A stretch of 64,000 bases of DNA. It comes from Lineus longissimus. Lineage: Eukaryota; Nemertea; Pilidiophora; Heteronemertea; Lineidae. The notes under the pieces were generated by a model, which was given only the letters and a program-made list of their open reading frames with translations, was not told where the DNA came from and did not search any database. Shown here in pieces: positions 20,998 through 32,200 of this stretch. Made by a program: the position numbers and the translations under genes. The first letter of the stretch is position 1. Each line of letters begins with the position of its first letter. The DNA lies in contig NC_088313.1 of NCBI RefSeq assembly GCF_910592395.1, positions 3,786,501 to 3,850,500 of the forward strand, in the 5' to 3' direction.

Positions 20998-21247
20998 GAC
21001 CTCGACTCAAATGACACGTCTGTATGATAATATTGTCTCGTCCCAAAGATCAGGACAAAAACTGGAGTCATGTTCCTCCTACAATAACGGTTACTCATAG
21101 ATACATCTACGGGTCATTTGAGTTTCGTCCATTGAGGTTAGGGATCCTTGCAGTCAATGACATGGACTCGTCAGGAGGCGTCAGACCACCTGAACTTGGA
21201 TCAACAAACGAACGAACACAACAAACAACTACTAGTTAGGTTGATGA
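20998..21247 (+). repeat. Duplicated cassette, copy 1
   Basis: It begins GACCTCGACTCAAATGACAC, contains CTCCTACAATAACGGTTAC, and then a 100-bp core (21109-21208) that differs from copy 2 at one base only (21170). It ends in a run of AACAAACGAACGAACACAAC. In the plus frame the core reads SFEFRPLRLGILAVNDMDSS; the minus frame is open too. Confidence 0.85.
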
Positions 21248-21390
21248 TACAAGTAAAACCCTGGTAGAATTATACCCTTTGCGAGCACGAACAGAACAAT
21301 CTACTGTTAGTAAGGTTGAAGATACAATTATATACAAATACAAAGGCTCCTCTCTACACTAGAAGCTGCAGCTGGAATGGTTTCCGAACA
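21236..21390 (+). mobile_element. Degenerate TAAGGT-type MITE left ends, two
   Basis: TTAGGTTGATGATACAAGT at 21236 and TTAGTAAGGTTGAAGATACA near 21304 resemble the start of the better copies at 21969 and 22276. CTCTACACTAGAAGCTGCAG near 21351 matches their right half. The copies are fragmentary. Confidence 0.4.
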
Positions 21391-21701
21391 CTGGTCCGAA
21401 ATCCATAGCTGAGAGCACAAGATAGTCTTTCATGAGCATGACAATGACATTGAAAGTTAGTAAAGTCAAATCAAATTTGTGAGGCCATGTTTCCACGAAA
21501 TATATAAATGTTTGCTGCAACAAATGAGAGACTCCCGATATAAAGTGCCCTGCTGGCAAGACAAAGGATACAGAGCAAATGGCACTGCAGGTACATCTAA
21601 AAACATGTAGAGACAATTGCTCAACCATCTGGGTTGATTTTCTGATACATCACAAAACCCACCTGCTGGATAAGGAGTCTTCAAACTCGGCAGTTTGAGT
21701 T

Positions 21702-21965
21702 GACCTCGACTCAAATGACACAACCATAAGATAATATTGTCCATGCAGTCCCCAAGATGAGGACAGGATAACAGGATTTCAAGAATGGAGAAGTTGGGAG
21801 CTCTGTTTCTCCTACAATAACGGTTACAGGTAGATACAGGTACGGGTCATTTGAGTTTCGTCCATTGAGGTTAGGGATCCTTGCAGTCAATGACATGGAC
21901 TCATCAGGAGGCGTCAGACCACCTGAACTTGGATCAACAAAAGAGCAAATACAACCAACAACTGT
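21702..21965 (+). repeat. Duplicated cassette, copy 2
   Basis: It has the same layout as 20998-21247, about 704-733 bp downstream in direct orientation. Core 21842-21941 is 99/100 identical to copy 1, while the 5' parts (for example 21722-21790) have diverged strongly with indels. Confidence 0.85.
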
Positions 21966-21968
21966 TAG

Positions 21969-22101
21969 TAAGGTATTGGTACATTTACAGCCCCAGTACA
22001 ACTGTTGTGTGCATCGTGTGCACTGAAAGTGTACTTCCAGCTTTTTCTACACTGTAGCAGCTATAATTGTGCTTGGGCAATAATTGTACCACTTTACCTT
22101 A
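21969..22101 (+). mobile_element. 133-bp TAAGGT-ended MITE
   Basis: The left end TAAGGTATTGGTACA and inverted right end TGTACCACTTTACCTTA are flanked by TTAG on the left. The interior contains CTACACTGTAGCAGCTATA, shared with the copy at 22276. Confidence 0.65.
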
Positions 22102-22275
22102 TGAAGAAATTAAACAAAGGTTTATACTTGTTTGAACTAACAAGTTAGAAACCATGACAACCACCACCTCTTTTAAACAAATCGAAAATGATTAGAATAG
22201 AATCTGGACTACAATTAGACTTCTGTAATCAGTGAATGCAACATACAACGAACAAACCCAACAAACAAACGTTAG

Positions 22276-22391
22276 TAAGGTAGTGGTACAATTATACTAT
22301 ATAGCCCAAGTAGAATGATAGTCCTGTCTGCATTAAATGTGTATGAGCTGTCTACACTGTAGGGGCTATATAATTGTACCATGCTACCTTA
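22276..22391 (+). mobile_element. 116-bp TAAGGT-ended MITE
   Basis: Left end TAAGGTAGTGGTACAATTAT; right end, inverted, TAAGGTAGCATGGTACAATT. The interior CTACACTGTAGGGGCTATA matches the 21969 copy. It has no coding capacity. Confidence 0.7.
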
Positions 22392-22599
22392 ATCAAAAGT
22401 GAACTCAAATGCAAACAAGGGACATCAGTTAAAGGAGATTGCTCGTCAATCCACGTGACTATCAGAGACACCTGCAGTGAAAATATTCAACTACTTCGGT
22501 TTCCATATAAGGGATAGTCATTAGCATATTTCTACTACAATGTTTACTATGAGTCTAAGCACGTGGGTCACCCAGGTGGCTCCGCAAGCGAGGTAACTT

Positions 22600-22866
22600 G
22601 ACGAGGCATGGTGTTACACTATAATAGTACCTTACGAATCCGCATGGAGCGCGTTATCGATAATGGTCGCAAATAATGTCAAAAACATAAAAAGTTATTG
22701 TAAATATTGTTATATTTCTGGATATTGGAGTATGTAAATGATAAGGAGACCTAAACCAATGACAGACCAGTATCCTATGAACCTTACTAGTGATTTGGGG
22801 TTCTTGAAACTCCTTAGATTTATCAATGAAAGCTTATTCCCGCCTTAGGTTTTTACCGGGCCATTC
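22600..22866 (+). repeat. Dispersed repeat, copy 1 of 2 (partner at 59243)
   Basis: Shared words in order with 59243-59500 are GACGAGGCAT, AGTACCTTACGAATCCGCA (GGTACCTTACAGATCCGCA in the partner), GGAGTATGTAAATGATA, AACCAATGACAGACCAGTAT, GTGATTTGGGG, CTTGAAACTCCTTA and TTATTCCCGCC. It spans about 265 bp without an ORF. Confidence 0.8.
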
Positions 22867-23778
22867 ATAGCACACCAATTTCTTAAGCGTTTTAACGAGA
22901 ACTGTCCTTTAAATCAACATCTCTCCACCACCTGCTGGAAAGAAGCGTAGTACTTGGCTTTTTGTGTGATTCCTATTAGACCCAAGACTTTAAGAGAGTA
23001 AAACTGCATACCAGAATTCCCTGACGATGGGACACTCCATCCTAGGACAAATTCTACAATGACACTGGTCCATATCCTGGGATAATGTGTGCGGGAATTT
23101 TATAGTGCGGTTTTAATCCCTGAGGTAAGGTCATGAATTTCTTTAATCTTACGATAGGGTAGAACATTCTCAACAAGAGGGGCATCTAAAACTGTAAAAA
23201 GAAATTCATGATAAACAATATTTGAAGGTAGACTTCTTTTTGACAACATATTCAGGAGTAGTTTTAGGAGTAAGAAGATTTGGCAAGATGATATTTTACT
23301 CAGGAGAATTATGCCTTGACTAAAACTCGATAAAAAAAATACGCCAACACATGAGGTAGTTTTTCTACAGACTCCTTAGGGCTCCACTCAGAGCAGTAAA
23401 TTCATCAAATTTATAAGAAAAATCATAATCAAATTCTAAAGTTGGACGAACAAATCATACTCAAGGGTTATATGTCTGAGCAAACTTCAATTTGTCAAGT
23501 CGCACAAAGATGAGAGATAACTTGCCTCGATGATGATTCAATTCATACATGTCATATCAAGACACCCAGAGGCGAAGTGTGTTATATGAATTTGGGTAGA
23601 CGACCTCCAAACGAACGTATTAAGGCTGCTTGAAATGTTTTCTTCAGTTAGAAAAGACACTTGAAATAATTTTCTGGTTACACGATCTATGTCAATAAAG
23701 TCTGGTTCAGGTCAACCTATTTTCGTGGGAAGGTTCTTGTTCTACATGTATATCAAGTAGAAAGCACCAAATACTTAC
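22867..23778. other. No gene seen
   Basis: AT-rich sequence, no structure noticed. Confidence 0.35.
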
Positions 23779-23904
23779 CACAAGCATTTTTATTCTGCCC
23801 CCAAAATGTCACGAATTCAAAAAGTTCAGTTCTTTTTTTATTTGGCCCAAGGGTGACTCGTAGACGATCAGCGGCCAAGTGCACCACACATTTAAATAGC
23901 CCCG
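23779..23904 (-). other. Candidate exon with ATG and consensus donor
   Basis: On the minus strand the ATG near 23904 opens a frame MCGAHLAADRLRVTLGPNKK followed by RTELFEFVTFWGQNKNAC, ending at the donor TGTG|gtaagtat. A TATTTAAA word lies a few bases upstream of the ATG. The peptide looks protein-like but matches no family I know. Unspliced, the frame stops soon after the donor. It may be a first coding exon or a relic in a repeat. Confidence 0.22.
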
Positions 23905-23939
23905 CAAAAGAGTGATTCTTGTTGCTGCAACCTGCAACA

Positions 23940-24480
23940 ATCAGTGCAATAATCGACTTATATGTTTGAAAAACAATTAATCACTTGCTTTGATAATAAT
24001 CGTAGACTACAGCGATCATTGCTTCTTATCGCAGGCACCTTGCATGCGACAATAATTGCAGATCGCAACCACAAAAATTCTCATTTGTGGTGTGCTTAAA
24101 CCTTCCACCTTGTTCAGTACTATAGTCAGAACAGCTTCCAATCGAAGTGCAATGACTGGACCCAGACTATTCTTCCAAATTGTAAGGTCAAATACCAGTC
24201 GATGGAATTTAATATCGGATCACGATCTGATTAAATGTGTGTATAGACATGATAGAGTCTGTATATTGTCATTTATGATATTCAATTATCATTGACATTA
24301 TTGCCAATAATTGTACAGAGAGAGTTAATGAAATTCCTCATGGATGTGGTGGAGGGCATTAATTGGCTTATCATGCTATCATGTTTATCCTGCAAAGTGC
24401 CAAATTTTTTTGGCATTTCGCCAACTGGTGGTATCAATCAAAATTATTTGAATTTTCACTAAGCTATAGGGTTTGAAGTG
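23940..24480. other. No gene seen
   Basis: AT-rich sequence without recognisable features. Confidence 0.35.
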
Positions 24481-24560
24481 CCTAGGCCTTACGGTTACTA
24501 AACGTGCACCCATGTTGACGGATAGAGGGACGGACACCATTCTGAATAGTTATTTTACCT
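24481..24560 (+). repeat. Dispersed repeat, copy 2 of 3
   Basis: Shares CTTACGGTTAC, GTGCACCCATGTTGACGGAT and CATTCTGAATAGTTAT with the copies at 14981 and 24769. Confidence 0.7.
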
Positions 24561-24768
24561 CTATTCCAATTTTATATCAAACCCTAACTACATGCGGACT
24601 CCCTCAACTTTATTTCAAGCCGCTATCTATTGGAATAAAGTGACAAAAATGTCTTTGTAATTTACGCCTTTAGCCCCTGCTGAGAAGAATTTAAGTTGAA
24701 CCATGCTAAGTTTTCTGTCAGGGGCATTTCCTTGGGTGTTCTTCCCCATGGTCGGATTGGGAAGTGTT

Positions 24769-24857
24769 TAGGTCTTACGGTTACAAAATGTGCACCCATG
24801 TTGACAGATGCAAGGACAGACACCTTTCTGAATGGTCATATTACCAGCTCTGCTGAC
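24769..24857 (+). repeat. Dispersed repeat, copy 3 of 3
   Basis: Shares GTCTTACGGTTACAAAA, GTGCACCCATGTTGACAGAT and TTACCAGCTCTGCTGAC with copy 1. It lies only about 290 bp from copy 2 in the same orientation. Confidence 0.7.
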
Positions 24858-24859
24858 TT

Positions 24860-27800
24860 TCATCTGATGAGCTAATAACTGAAATGAAATGTAACCAGCA
24901 AAACTAAAATCCTGAACGTTGAATTTTTTCAGAAATTTTGGCAAATTGCAAAATAAGAGGCAGGGAAGTTTGGCAGTTTACGATCTTTGGATACAATTTT
25001 GTGTTTACTAATTGATGGTGTAAGTGTTTTGGACTGTTACATGTATCAAACTTGATATCAATGTTATTTTCTCAGAGTAACATGATAGACCATTCATGCA
25101 TCTGATACATCAGACTTGGTATGAAAGCAATCAAAACTTACGGCAAAAATCATGGAGAGTGTCCACGAGAATTGCTTCAGAATTGAAATGAAGTGTCTGC
25201 AGTTGAAAATCTTACTTAAATGGATGTTTTAAAGAAAAAAGTGTGAAAATATTGAAAGAATTACCACACCATATTCCAGTGGATAACGCCAATTAAAACT
25301 AACAATCGTAACCATTACCTTGCCGGCAGGCATCACTACCCAAGGCTTTCTAGTACTCTCACATAAATAATTGAAAGCTCATCACATGTGCCAACACGAA
25401 ATCTTTCAATCTCCTATTACGATTCCACAGATCATGGGGAATGGCTGCATACATCATTGGTCAGCGCATCACGATGACTGCAATGATCGTCAGTCGTATT
25501 AATTTTATCCGGGGTCCGGGTGATGCCGGTGCACAGCCGGATCCCGATGAAATCACACGCGATAATCGCCTGACACATTTTCGGACATTGATTTTACGCT
25601 CTGAGTCTTTGACTATGGCCGTTATCTGTAGAATTTTCATCACAGGTGATGAGAACGATTTGACCTGTCATCTTCTTGTTAATATACAGAACCAACGTCA
25701 ATGTCCTGTCGATGTCCGGTCGAGGAAGTTCAAGAATTCGAATCGGAATGGATCAGACTAACCTAAAGGGTGGGATAGGTCAATAATGCAGTGCTTAGCT
25801 TTTCAGTGTCATTCACCTGTACATATTACGGCTAGGTGCTTAATCGTTTAGAAAATATGGGAGTAATCTTTTGTAGGAGGACTAGCTGCAGCATAAAACT
25901 TTACCTCAGATACACTTACTAAAGATCAATATCATTTTTCATTTTCTATCAATGATGTACGTATCTGGCAGCTTAACATTTTCCTAATTGGAGGCGTCAT
26001 GCATGTAGCAGGGACCGTAGGGTTTCATGCTGTAAACACTGTGTGTAACTCTTGAGATTTAAACGTCAATCTCATTTCTTTTTGGGGACTTTTCAAAACC
26101 AAAACCAACTCCATTTATGACCTTCTTTGGGAAATTTGATTTCTAATTTTAGTAACATATTATCATTTGAGAGAGATTCAACTAAAATTGAGAGAAAACA
26201 AAACATATTATGACTTATTCATTCCGTGGGGGAGGATTTATATATCTCAATCCTCATTATCATCTACATATCTATTATTTAGATCAAATCATTTTGTTTT
26301 TTCCTCCATTTTCTTCACGAGAATTTATGGAGGGTCATGTCTGAATTGATTGTCATTCATTTCCTGACAATCCATTAATATCATCCTGTGCTGGCACATG
26401 CGCATCCATCAAATTGACATCTTGTTATCATTTAACTAACAAGCAATTAACAAAACACTTTTTCATATGTCAATTGAGCTCCTCACAATTCCCACAGTTT
26501 TTTTTTTCAGACAGAAATTCCTCTACTTCCAACCTGGATAAAATAATGCAGAAAGTAAAATGGCATAATATGAGATGAATCATAGTTCGATATCGTCATT
26601 TTGTGATGAAATATTCTAAATTGTAGCACGTTTTCAATGTAAAATGCACCTGACATCGTTTAGGTTGTAGAGGTTTTAGCGTCACAACTCTAACTGCTAG
26701 GTTGGTGCAAAGTGCTGATCAGCATCAGATGTTGTTAAATGCAAACTACAAGTACATCGCAATTCAATGCAGTTTGAGATATCTTGGAATAGCAACTGAA
26801 ATGTCACTGGCATTTCAGCCAAACCCTTGGTGATACGCCTTATGGTTTGGCCTACACTTTAGATCCACCCTTGTGTCATGTGTGTGGTGTTTGGTGCGAC
26901 AACCAAAGCATTGGTGAGTCAAGATGTTTAATGGCTGGCCAAGCACAATCACCAGACATTTACAATTTCCTTCCTCCCTCCCAGAAGTTCTAAATCAAAC
27001 ACATTGGCTACACAGGGCGAGTGAGACAATTCTGCCCAGCTTCACTACCACCCACTCGAAGGTGAGGAGAGCAATAACGTGGATGGTCATGTTATTGACA
27101 TGATCACCTGTAAGTGACAATGGCAGAGCAAATGGACAATGTCATGTCCCCTCAATAACCCGACGATATGTCATGTGCAAGATATTCGCCTCACCAAACT
27201 TTAGCCGTACAATAGTGCCAAGGTTCATACTAACCCAGAAGCCTGCATTGGAAGTTTTACTACCGACTTCCAGACAAGTCACTGTGTAAGGTATAGTACA
27301 GAAGAACTTGAAATAAATTTGAATGAAAACGTAGATGTTGAGACGAAAACTAGTTTCTTTGCTATAAAAATTTGCCCAAAGGAAAAAAAAACGGGATGGT
27401 GCTAAACTAGAAACTTGTCCAACCCCAGAGTATTCACGTTTTTATCTTATCACTAACTCCAAAGACTGATCTAAATGTTCTAGCGACGACATCCAATGTG
27501 ACTATTATCTCTTTTGCCATCTCATCGCTAGCCTTTTGCCACATTAGGTACCCAATCACGACATATCAGAATGGTTATTCCCCCAACCATTCCACCGGTG
27601 ACAGTTATCACGGCAGTTTATGGTGGAAACACGGCATCTGGAGGCATTTTTTCACTAAATATTGATTGATTTAGAGTAAACTGGATTTGAAGACTGGTGG
27701 AGGAGTGTTAGTGCTGTTTTTTCCCCATGTTGGCTCAAGATATTCAGTGAAGATTTCTCAACAGGTCGTGGGCACCATATTCAGATCTTGTGATATCCTT

Positions 27801-27895
27801 GCGTTACCTTGACCAAGGTAGGACCTAAAGATGATACTGCCCAAATGCCTGATCTGTGTCACCAGATCACACAAGCTGATTTTCTTTGTCCCGAA
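24860..27895. other. No gene seen
   Basis: Mostly AT-rich sequence. The 106-codon plus ORF at 25441-25761 sits in a locally GC-richer patch (GGTCCGGGTGATGCCGG) that is also open for 60 codons on the minus strand. It has no recognised domain or splice borders, so it is not called a gene. Confidence 0.3.
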
Positions 27896-27942
27896 AAGTA
27901 TCAGACGGGAGGGCAGCCATTTGACCTCTGTGACCTTGAAAA

Positions 27943-28315
27943 GTAGGTCAAATCAAAAACCCTTATGATATGTGATGTATCCTTGCTAGGAGGACCTATA
28001 TAATGTTTTTATCGAAAATGAGTCACTTATAAGCGAGATGTCACATTTTTAGGTTTTCACTTTTGGCCCCCTGGTCGCCAAGTCAAGAATCTTAATCAGA
28101 CCGGACCCTTATTCAATGTTGGAGGTCACCTGACCTCGGGGGTCCTGTGTGCAAAGTTTCAAGTTCATAGCCCTTGCGGTTTAAGAAACTGCCACTGTTT
28201 TTGAAACAGGATACAGACGACGCTGGATGACAATGACGGCGCTGGACGACAACGACGACAGACGCCGGACACTGCTGTATTGAATAGACTCCCCAATGGT
28301 GAGCCGAAAAATGCA
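27943..28315 (+). repeat. SINE-like dispersed repeat, copy 2, with 3' module
   Basis: TAGGTCAAATCAAAAACC, GATATGTGATGTATCC, TTGCTAGGAGGACCTA and TTTTGGCCCCCTGGTCGCC align with 17863-18040. It continues through CTGTGTGCAAAGTTTCAAGT and a GAC/GACG-rich stretch to CTCCCCAATGGTGAGCC. This order (body, GACGACG tract, GTGAGC hairpin) suggests a nearly full short retroelement. It carries no coding capacity. Confidence 0.65.
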
Positions 28316-28699
28316 GTTTGCACCAAAAGACTGCTCTTCTTGCACGAACTGTGGGCACTGCATGTAGATAAGGTGTTAAAGTAGTCAATCTAATATGAGT
28401 CAATTCGAGTAAGAGTAAGATTAAGTATCAGAATTTGGGGATATTTAAGTACTGTGCAAATGAGCGATTTAGTCATTGCAATGTGTGACTAACAGCATGA
28501 CTGGTGTTTGCAATTCAATCAATTAATTTCAACCACAATTGTCTAGTTTTTCATGGCTCACTCGCAAATCACAGTGACATATTTGCACGGCACTTTATTG
28601 TCGGTAGAAGAAGAAAGGAATAGTGTATAGGGCCTAAAAGAAGCCATCTCAAGGGCACAAAGGTTAATCGGGCGGGAACGAAGGCAATTACCTCTATAC

Positions 28700-28809
28700 C
28701 TTTAGAATTCCTAGCTATAGACACACGGACATCATCTTTAGCCGAGCTGATGACCATATTATGCAGCACTTGCAACAACACCTCATAAGTTCCATTGATA
28801 AATTTGCTG
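28700..28809 (-). other. Candidate internal exon
   Basis: On the minus strand CACTCTCATTTCGGCTAG| is followed by an open 110-bp segment encoding SKFINGTYEVLLQVLHNMVI and SSAKDDVRVSIARNSK. It ends at AAAG|gtatag, with a second donor GAG|gtaatt 8 bp further. The composition (amphipathic, balanced) resembles real protein. I do not recognise the family. It could be an exon of a gene with introns of many kilobases. Confidence 0.25.
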
Positions 28810-28931
28810 CTAGCCGAAATGAGAGTGATAAACAAATAAAGAATTCACTTTACCGTTCACCTCTTGGAATGGACCATTAACTATGATATATTGCCTCACC
28901 TAAAAAATAAGACAACAAAACTGGATAAGAA

Positions 28932-29290
28932 TATTAAATAGTTGGCAAGAGGTGTGATGGATGTGATCTAGCTTTTTCAATAATCTTGGGGGAGTGGAAT
29001 AAATCAGACGTAGTAATGGTCAAGAGGGGTGTGATTGGATCATACAAACGCAACCATGTCTTCCTGGCTCTGCACGTCAGATGAAAGGTCAGATGTATCA
29101 AACAGAATGTGGTTCCAAAAGATCTCACAAGAAAATGATATTAGAATTTCAAATAGTTGGCAAGAGGTGTGTGTTGGATGTGACTTGGCTTTATCAATAT
29201 AATCTTGGGGAGTGAAATAAATCAAGGTCAAGAGGGGTGTGATGGATCATACAAATGCAGCCATATCTGTTTTATTCCTGGCTTTACAGG
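28932..29290. repeat. Tandem duplication, ~215-bp unit, two copies
   Basis: AAATAGTTGGCAAGAGGTGT occurs at 28936 and 29151. It is followed in each copy by GGATGTGA, a TCAATA..ATCTTGGGG word, AATAAATCA, GGTCAAGAGGGGTGTGAT and GGATCATACAAA. The copies are well preserved but differ by short indels. Confidence 0.85.
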
Positions 29291-29299
29291 GCAGTTGGT

Positions 29300-32200
29300 G
29301 GGCCGGATGTAACAAATGGCACTCGCCTCCAGCAGATCAACTTCTGACAGCAAATTTAAACTGGATCAAATTCTGATTCGGTCCTACTTCACCCGGTGAA
29401 ATATGCAGAGTGTAATGCCATTCATGATAATATGTTGCTGGTGAGAAGTGCATCCAGGGGGTGCATGAAATGTGAGAATGACGAGTTTTTTAGAATGTCG
29501 TCATCAGTGTGTTCATATTCTCTCCCACCAAAAACTAACGGCAAGAGCAGTTGTAGAGATAAATTTCTCCTCAACAGACTGAAACCCACACCACAGCCCT
29601 AACTGTGACAGAACCTTAATTACAGATTCATCACAGCTATATATTGAATGATAGCCATCAATCAACATTTAATCCACATTTTGATTAATCTCGAGGCCAA
29701 CATCAACACGAGATTAATCAAAATGCACACTAGAGCGTTTTGCCTTTGAGTGGGTTTTTAACGATGAAACACATGAAATGATGTTTAAGACATTATAGTA
29801 AAGGAGACCAAACAAACAAAGTTCAGTTTAAAACTAATTTGGAAGAATATTTTGAATCAGGTTGACAAATGATGCCCATAGCGTCAATAATAACCAAGAC
29901 CACTTTAACAGGACTCTTCCATGGTTTATCAATATCCAGCAATGTCAAATTGAGCAGGTTTAGCCTGTTAACCCATCACCATTGAGGGGTAGATTATTAT
30001 GGAGCATGGATGCCACAGACCTGGACTATAGAAAACCAACATTAAGGTTATCTCAACGATCGAACCTGACAGACGATCAAGACAGGGAATCAAGACCTGA
30101 CGCCCCATGTAATCAATAAATACCCCGACCCTTTTACCAGGAATCTCACACGGTGTTACTTGTGAGCCATCGTAAGCCTTAGCGGTAATCACACCATTGG
30201 AGTCATTTGCAGCCGGAATCAACATGTCTTTAGACCAACCTTAGCTTAAGCCAAACACAGTATGAATAGCTCCCAATTCCTATTCAAATGTTACTTTCGT
30301 CGGTGGCAGACTCATTTAGCAAGATATTCACCCTCTAACGGGATAAAAGTTTTTCATAAGCTCTTGTTTTTGTAAAGGATGCTTAATACATAGAAGAGGA
30401 GGTGACTGGGCTGCCAACAGCTCTCTTATATTGCCCTTGATAATCCCATTGGTCCTTTAAGCTGGGAGGAAGCTGTTGCGACACAAATGTCATCCCCTAA
30501 GATGTTATGCTGAATAAATGACTCAAAACAGAACATCTCATGGGTTGTAAATAGCAACCTTTTTTCCTTTTCCTCTCTAACAGAATCTTCCGGCACTTGT
30601 CAATCTACTGATGATCGTTCCATCGGGGATGACTGCAAATCTGATCAACACCTTTACTTTAAGCCAGCAAGATTTTTTTGTTTGCGATGTGTTCCAGCAA
30701 TAATACTTCAAGTTGGTTGAGAAATCCACCAGGATTTACTGAGATTGAGTGGTGGTTTTTACAATTGATAATGTAGCAAGGGAAAAAATACATTGAACCA
30801 AAATATCAAGGTTCGCATGCAGTGTCAGTATATTTAACAGTCTGTTGGAACAGAAGGCGAAACACTTCATCACTGAGACACACGCTATATACAGAATGGA
30901 ATTTAAACAGCGCTTTATCCAGGCTCGGTCTCCTGAAAGTGCTATCTAAAGACCAGTCTTTATCACAAATGCGACATCAAAATGGTGTATCTTCAGCAGA
31001 GACTCAAAAGACGGCAGAAAATGATCTCAGAACTGGTTGTTTGTTCTAAAGCCTCACAGCAGCCATAGCCAACGAGAATGCCTTTTCTCTTTAAGTTGGG
31101 ATAGCTGTTCTTTCAATTGGTCTTAACTGAAGAAATAGTTTTAGTTCATCAGTTGCCTACAAGGTAGCACGACTGAAGGAAACAGTTACAGACACCTGGG
31201 ACCGGGAGAGAAATGATGACTAAAATAATTGCTCTTAGCATTCCTCCTGATAAAACATGTAAAAGTCAGTATATCGGGCAATCGTGCAATTTTTTTTGTG
31301 GGAAGTTTATAATTACATAAAGTTATCACCTAATTCATCATAAAAAAAGAATTTTTATCTTCCCCTGGAAAAGTTGTCAGGAATGACAGCATTATGGATA
31401 TCGCTGACGTCGCAGTAGTTTCTAAGTGCATCAACAACTGACTGGTACTGATGAAGGAAAATTATAGAAGCTCTACTTTGACAAATGACAGCATTAACGT
31501 TCCTCAATTTTTATGCTCAGCGTTTTGTCAGCTGATGATTCGATGCTGAGCGTACCACTGGGATTAGCAAAATTCTGATCAGCATTCACATTTTAAGCGG
31601 GAAGGATGAAGGTTTTTGTCTTCAAGACATGGCGCAGTGATAATGCATCAATTTGGTAGAGAAATCAACAAAACCAAAAAATGTCCTTGCATTCTATTGT
31701 TTGGCCGTGCTATGACATGTATAACGGATACCAATAACAAGTAGAATAATTTACTTTAATCAGAACAGGCAAAGCTAACCGTGTTTGGCTAAACTATTGT
31801 GATAATACTGAGTGGAAGTAAGATATGCAGAAGCAATAACATTGATTCAAATGGTTTATTTTCACAATGCCCAACAAATCTTCCCTTGATTTTTCACCGC
31901 CATCCCACTTTAGTTTCCAACCATACCGGATGTACCAGATTTATCTTCGAAAATTGACTTGTTTCCAACTCCCATTGTCATAGATTATCCATATAGATCA
32001 TTAAACAATTTTCATGCAGAAGCAGAGCACTTTTTCACAGAACACTGGTGGCCTAAACCTTTTTAAAATAAGTTAATGAGAATTTAACTATAAATTTCAG
32101 TAAGTAAATCACCCAAAGCAGATGATTTCTGTGTCTCACATTTCAGTTCAACTGAGCCTGAAGCACCTGCCTGGCCATACTAACATATAAATTACAATGT

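Noticed and set aside
29968-30225. Minus ORF with GKRVGVFIDYMGRQ, reminiscent of a SPRY-domain strand
   Set aside because: The match is limited to a few residues; the expected following strand and conserved positions are absent, and no splice borders support an exon.
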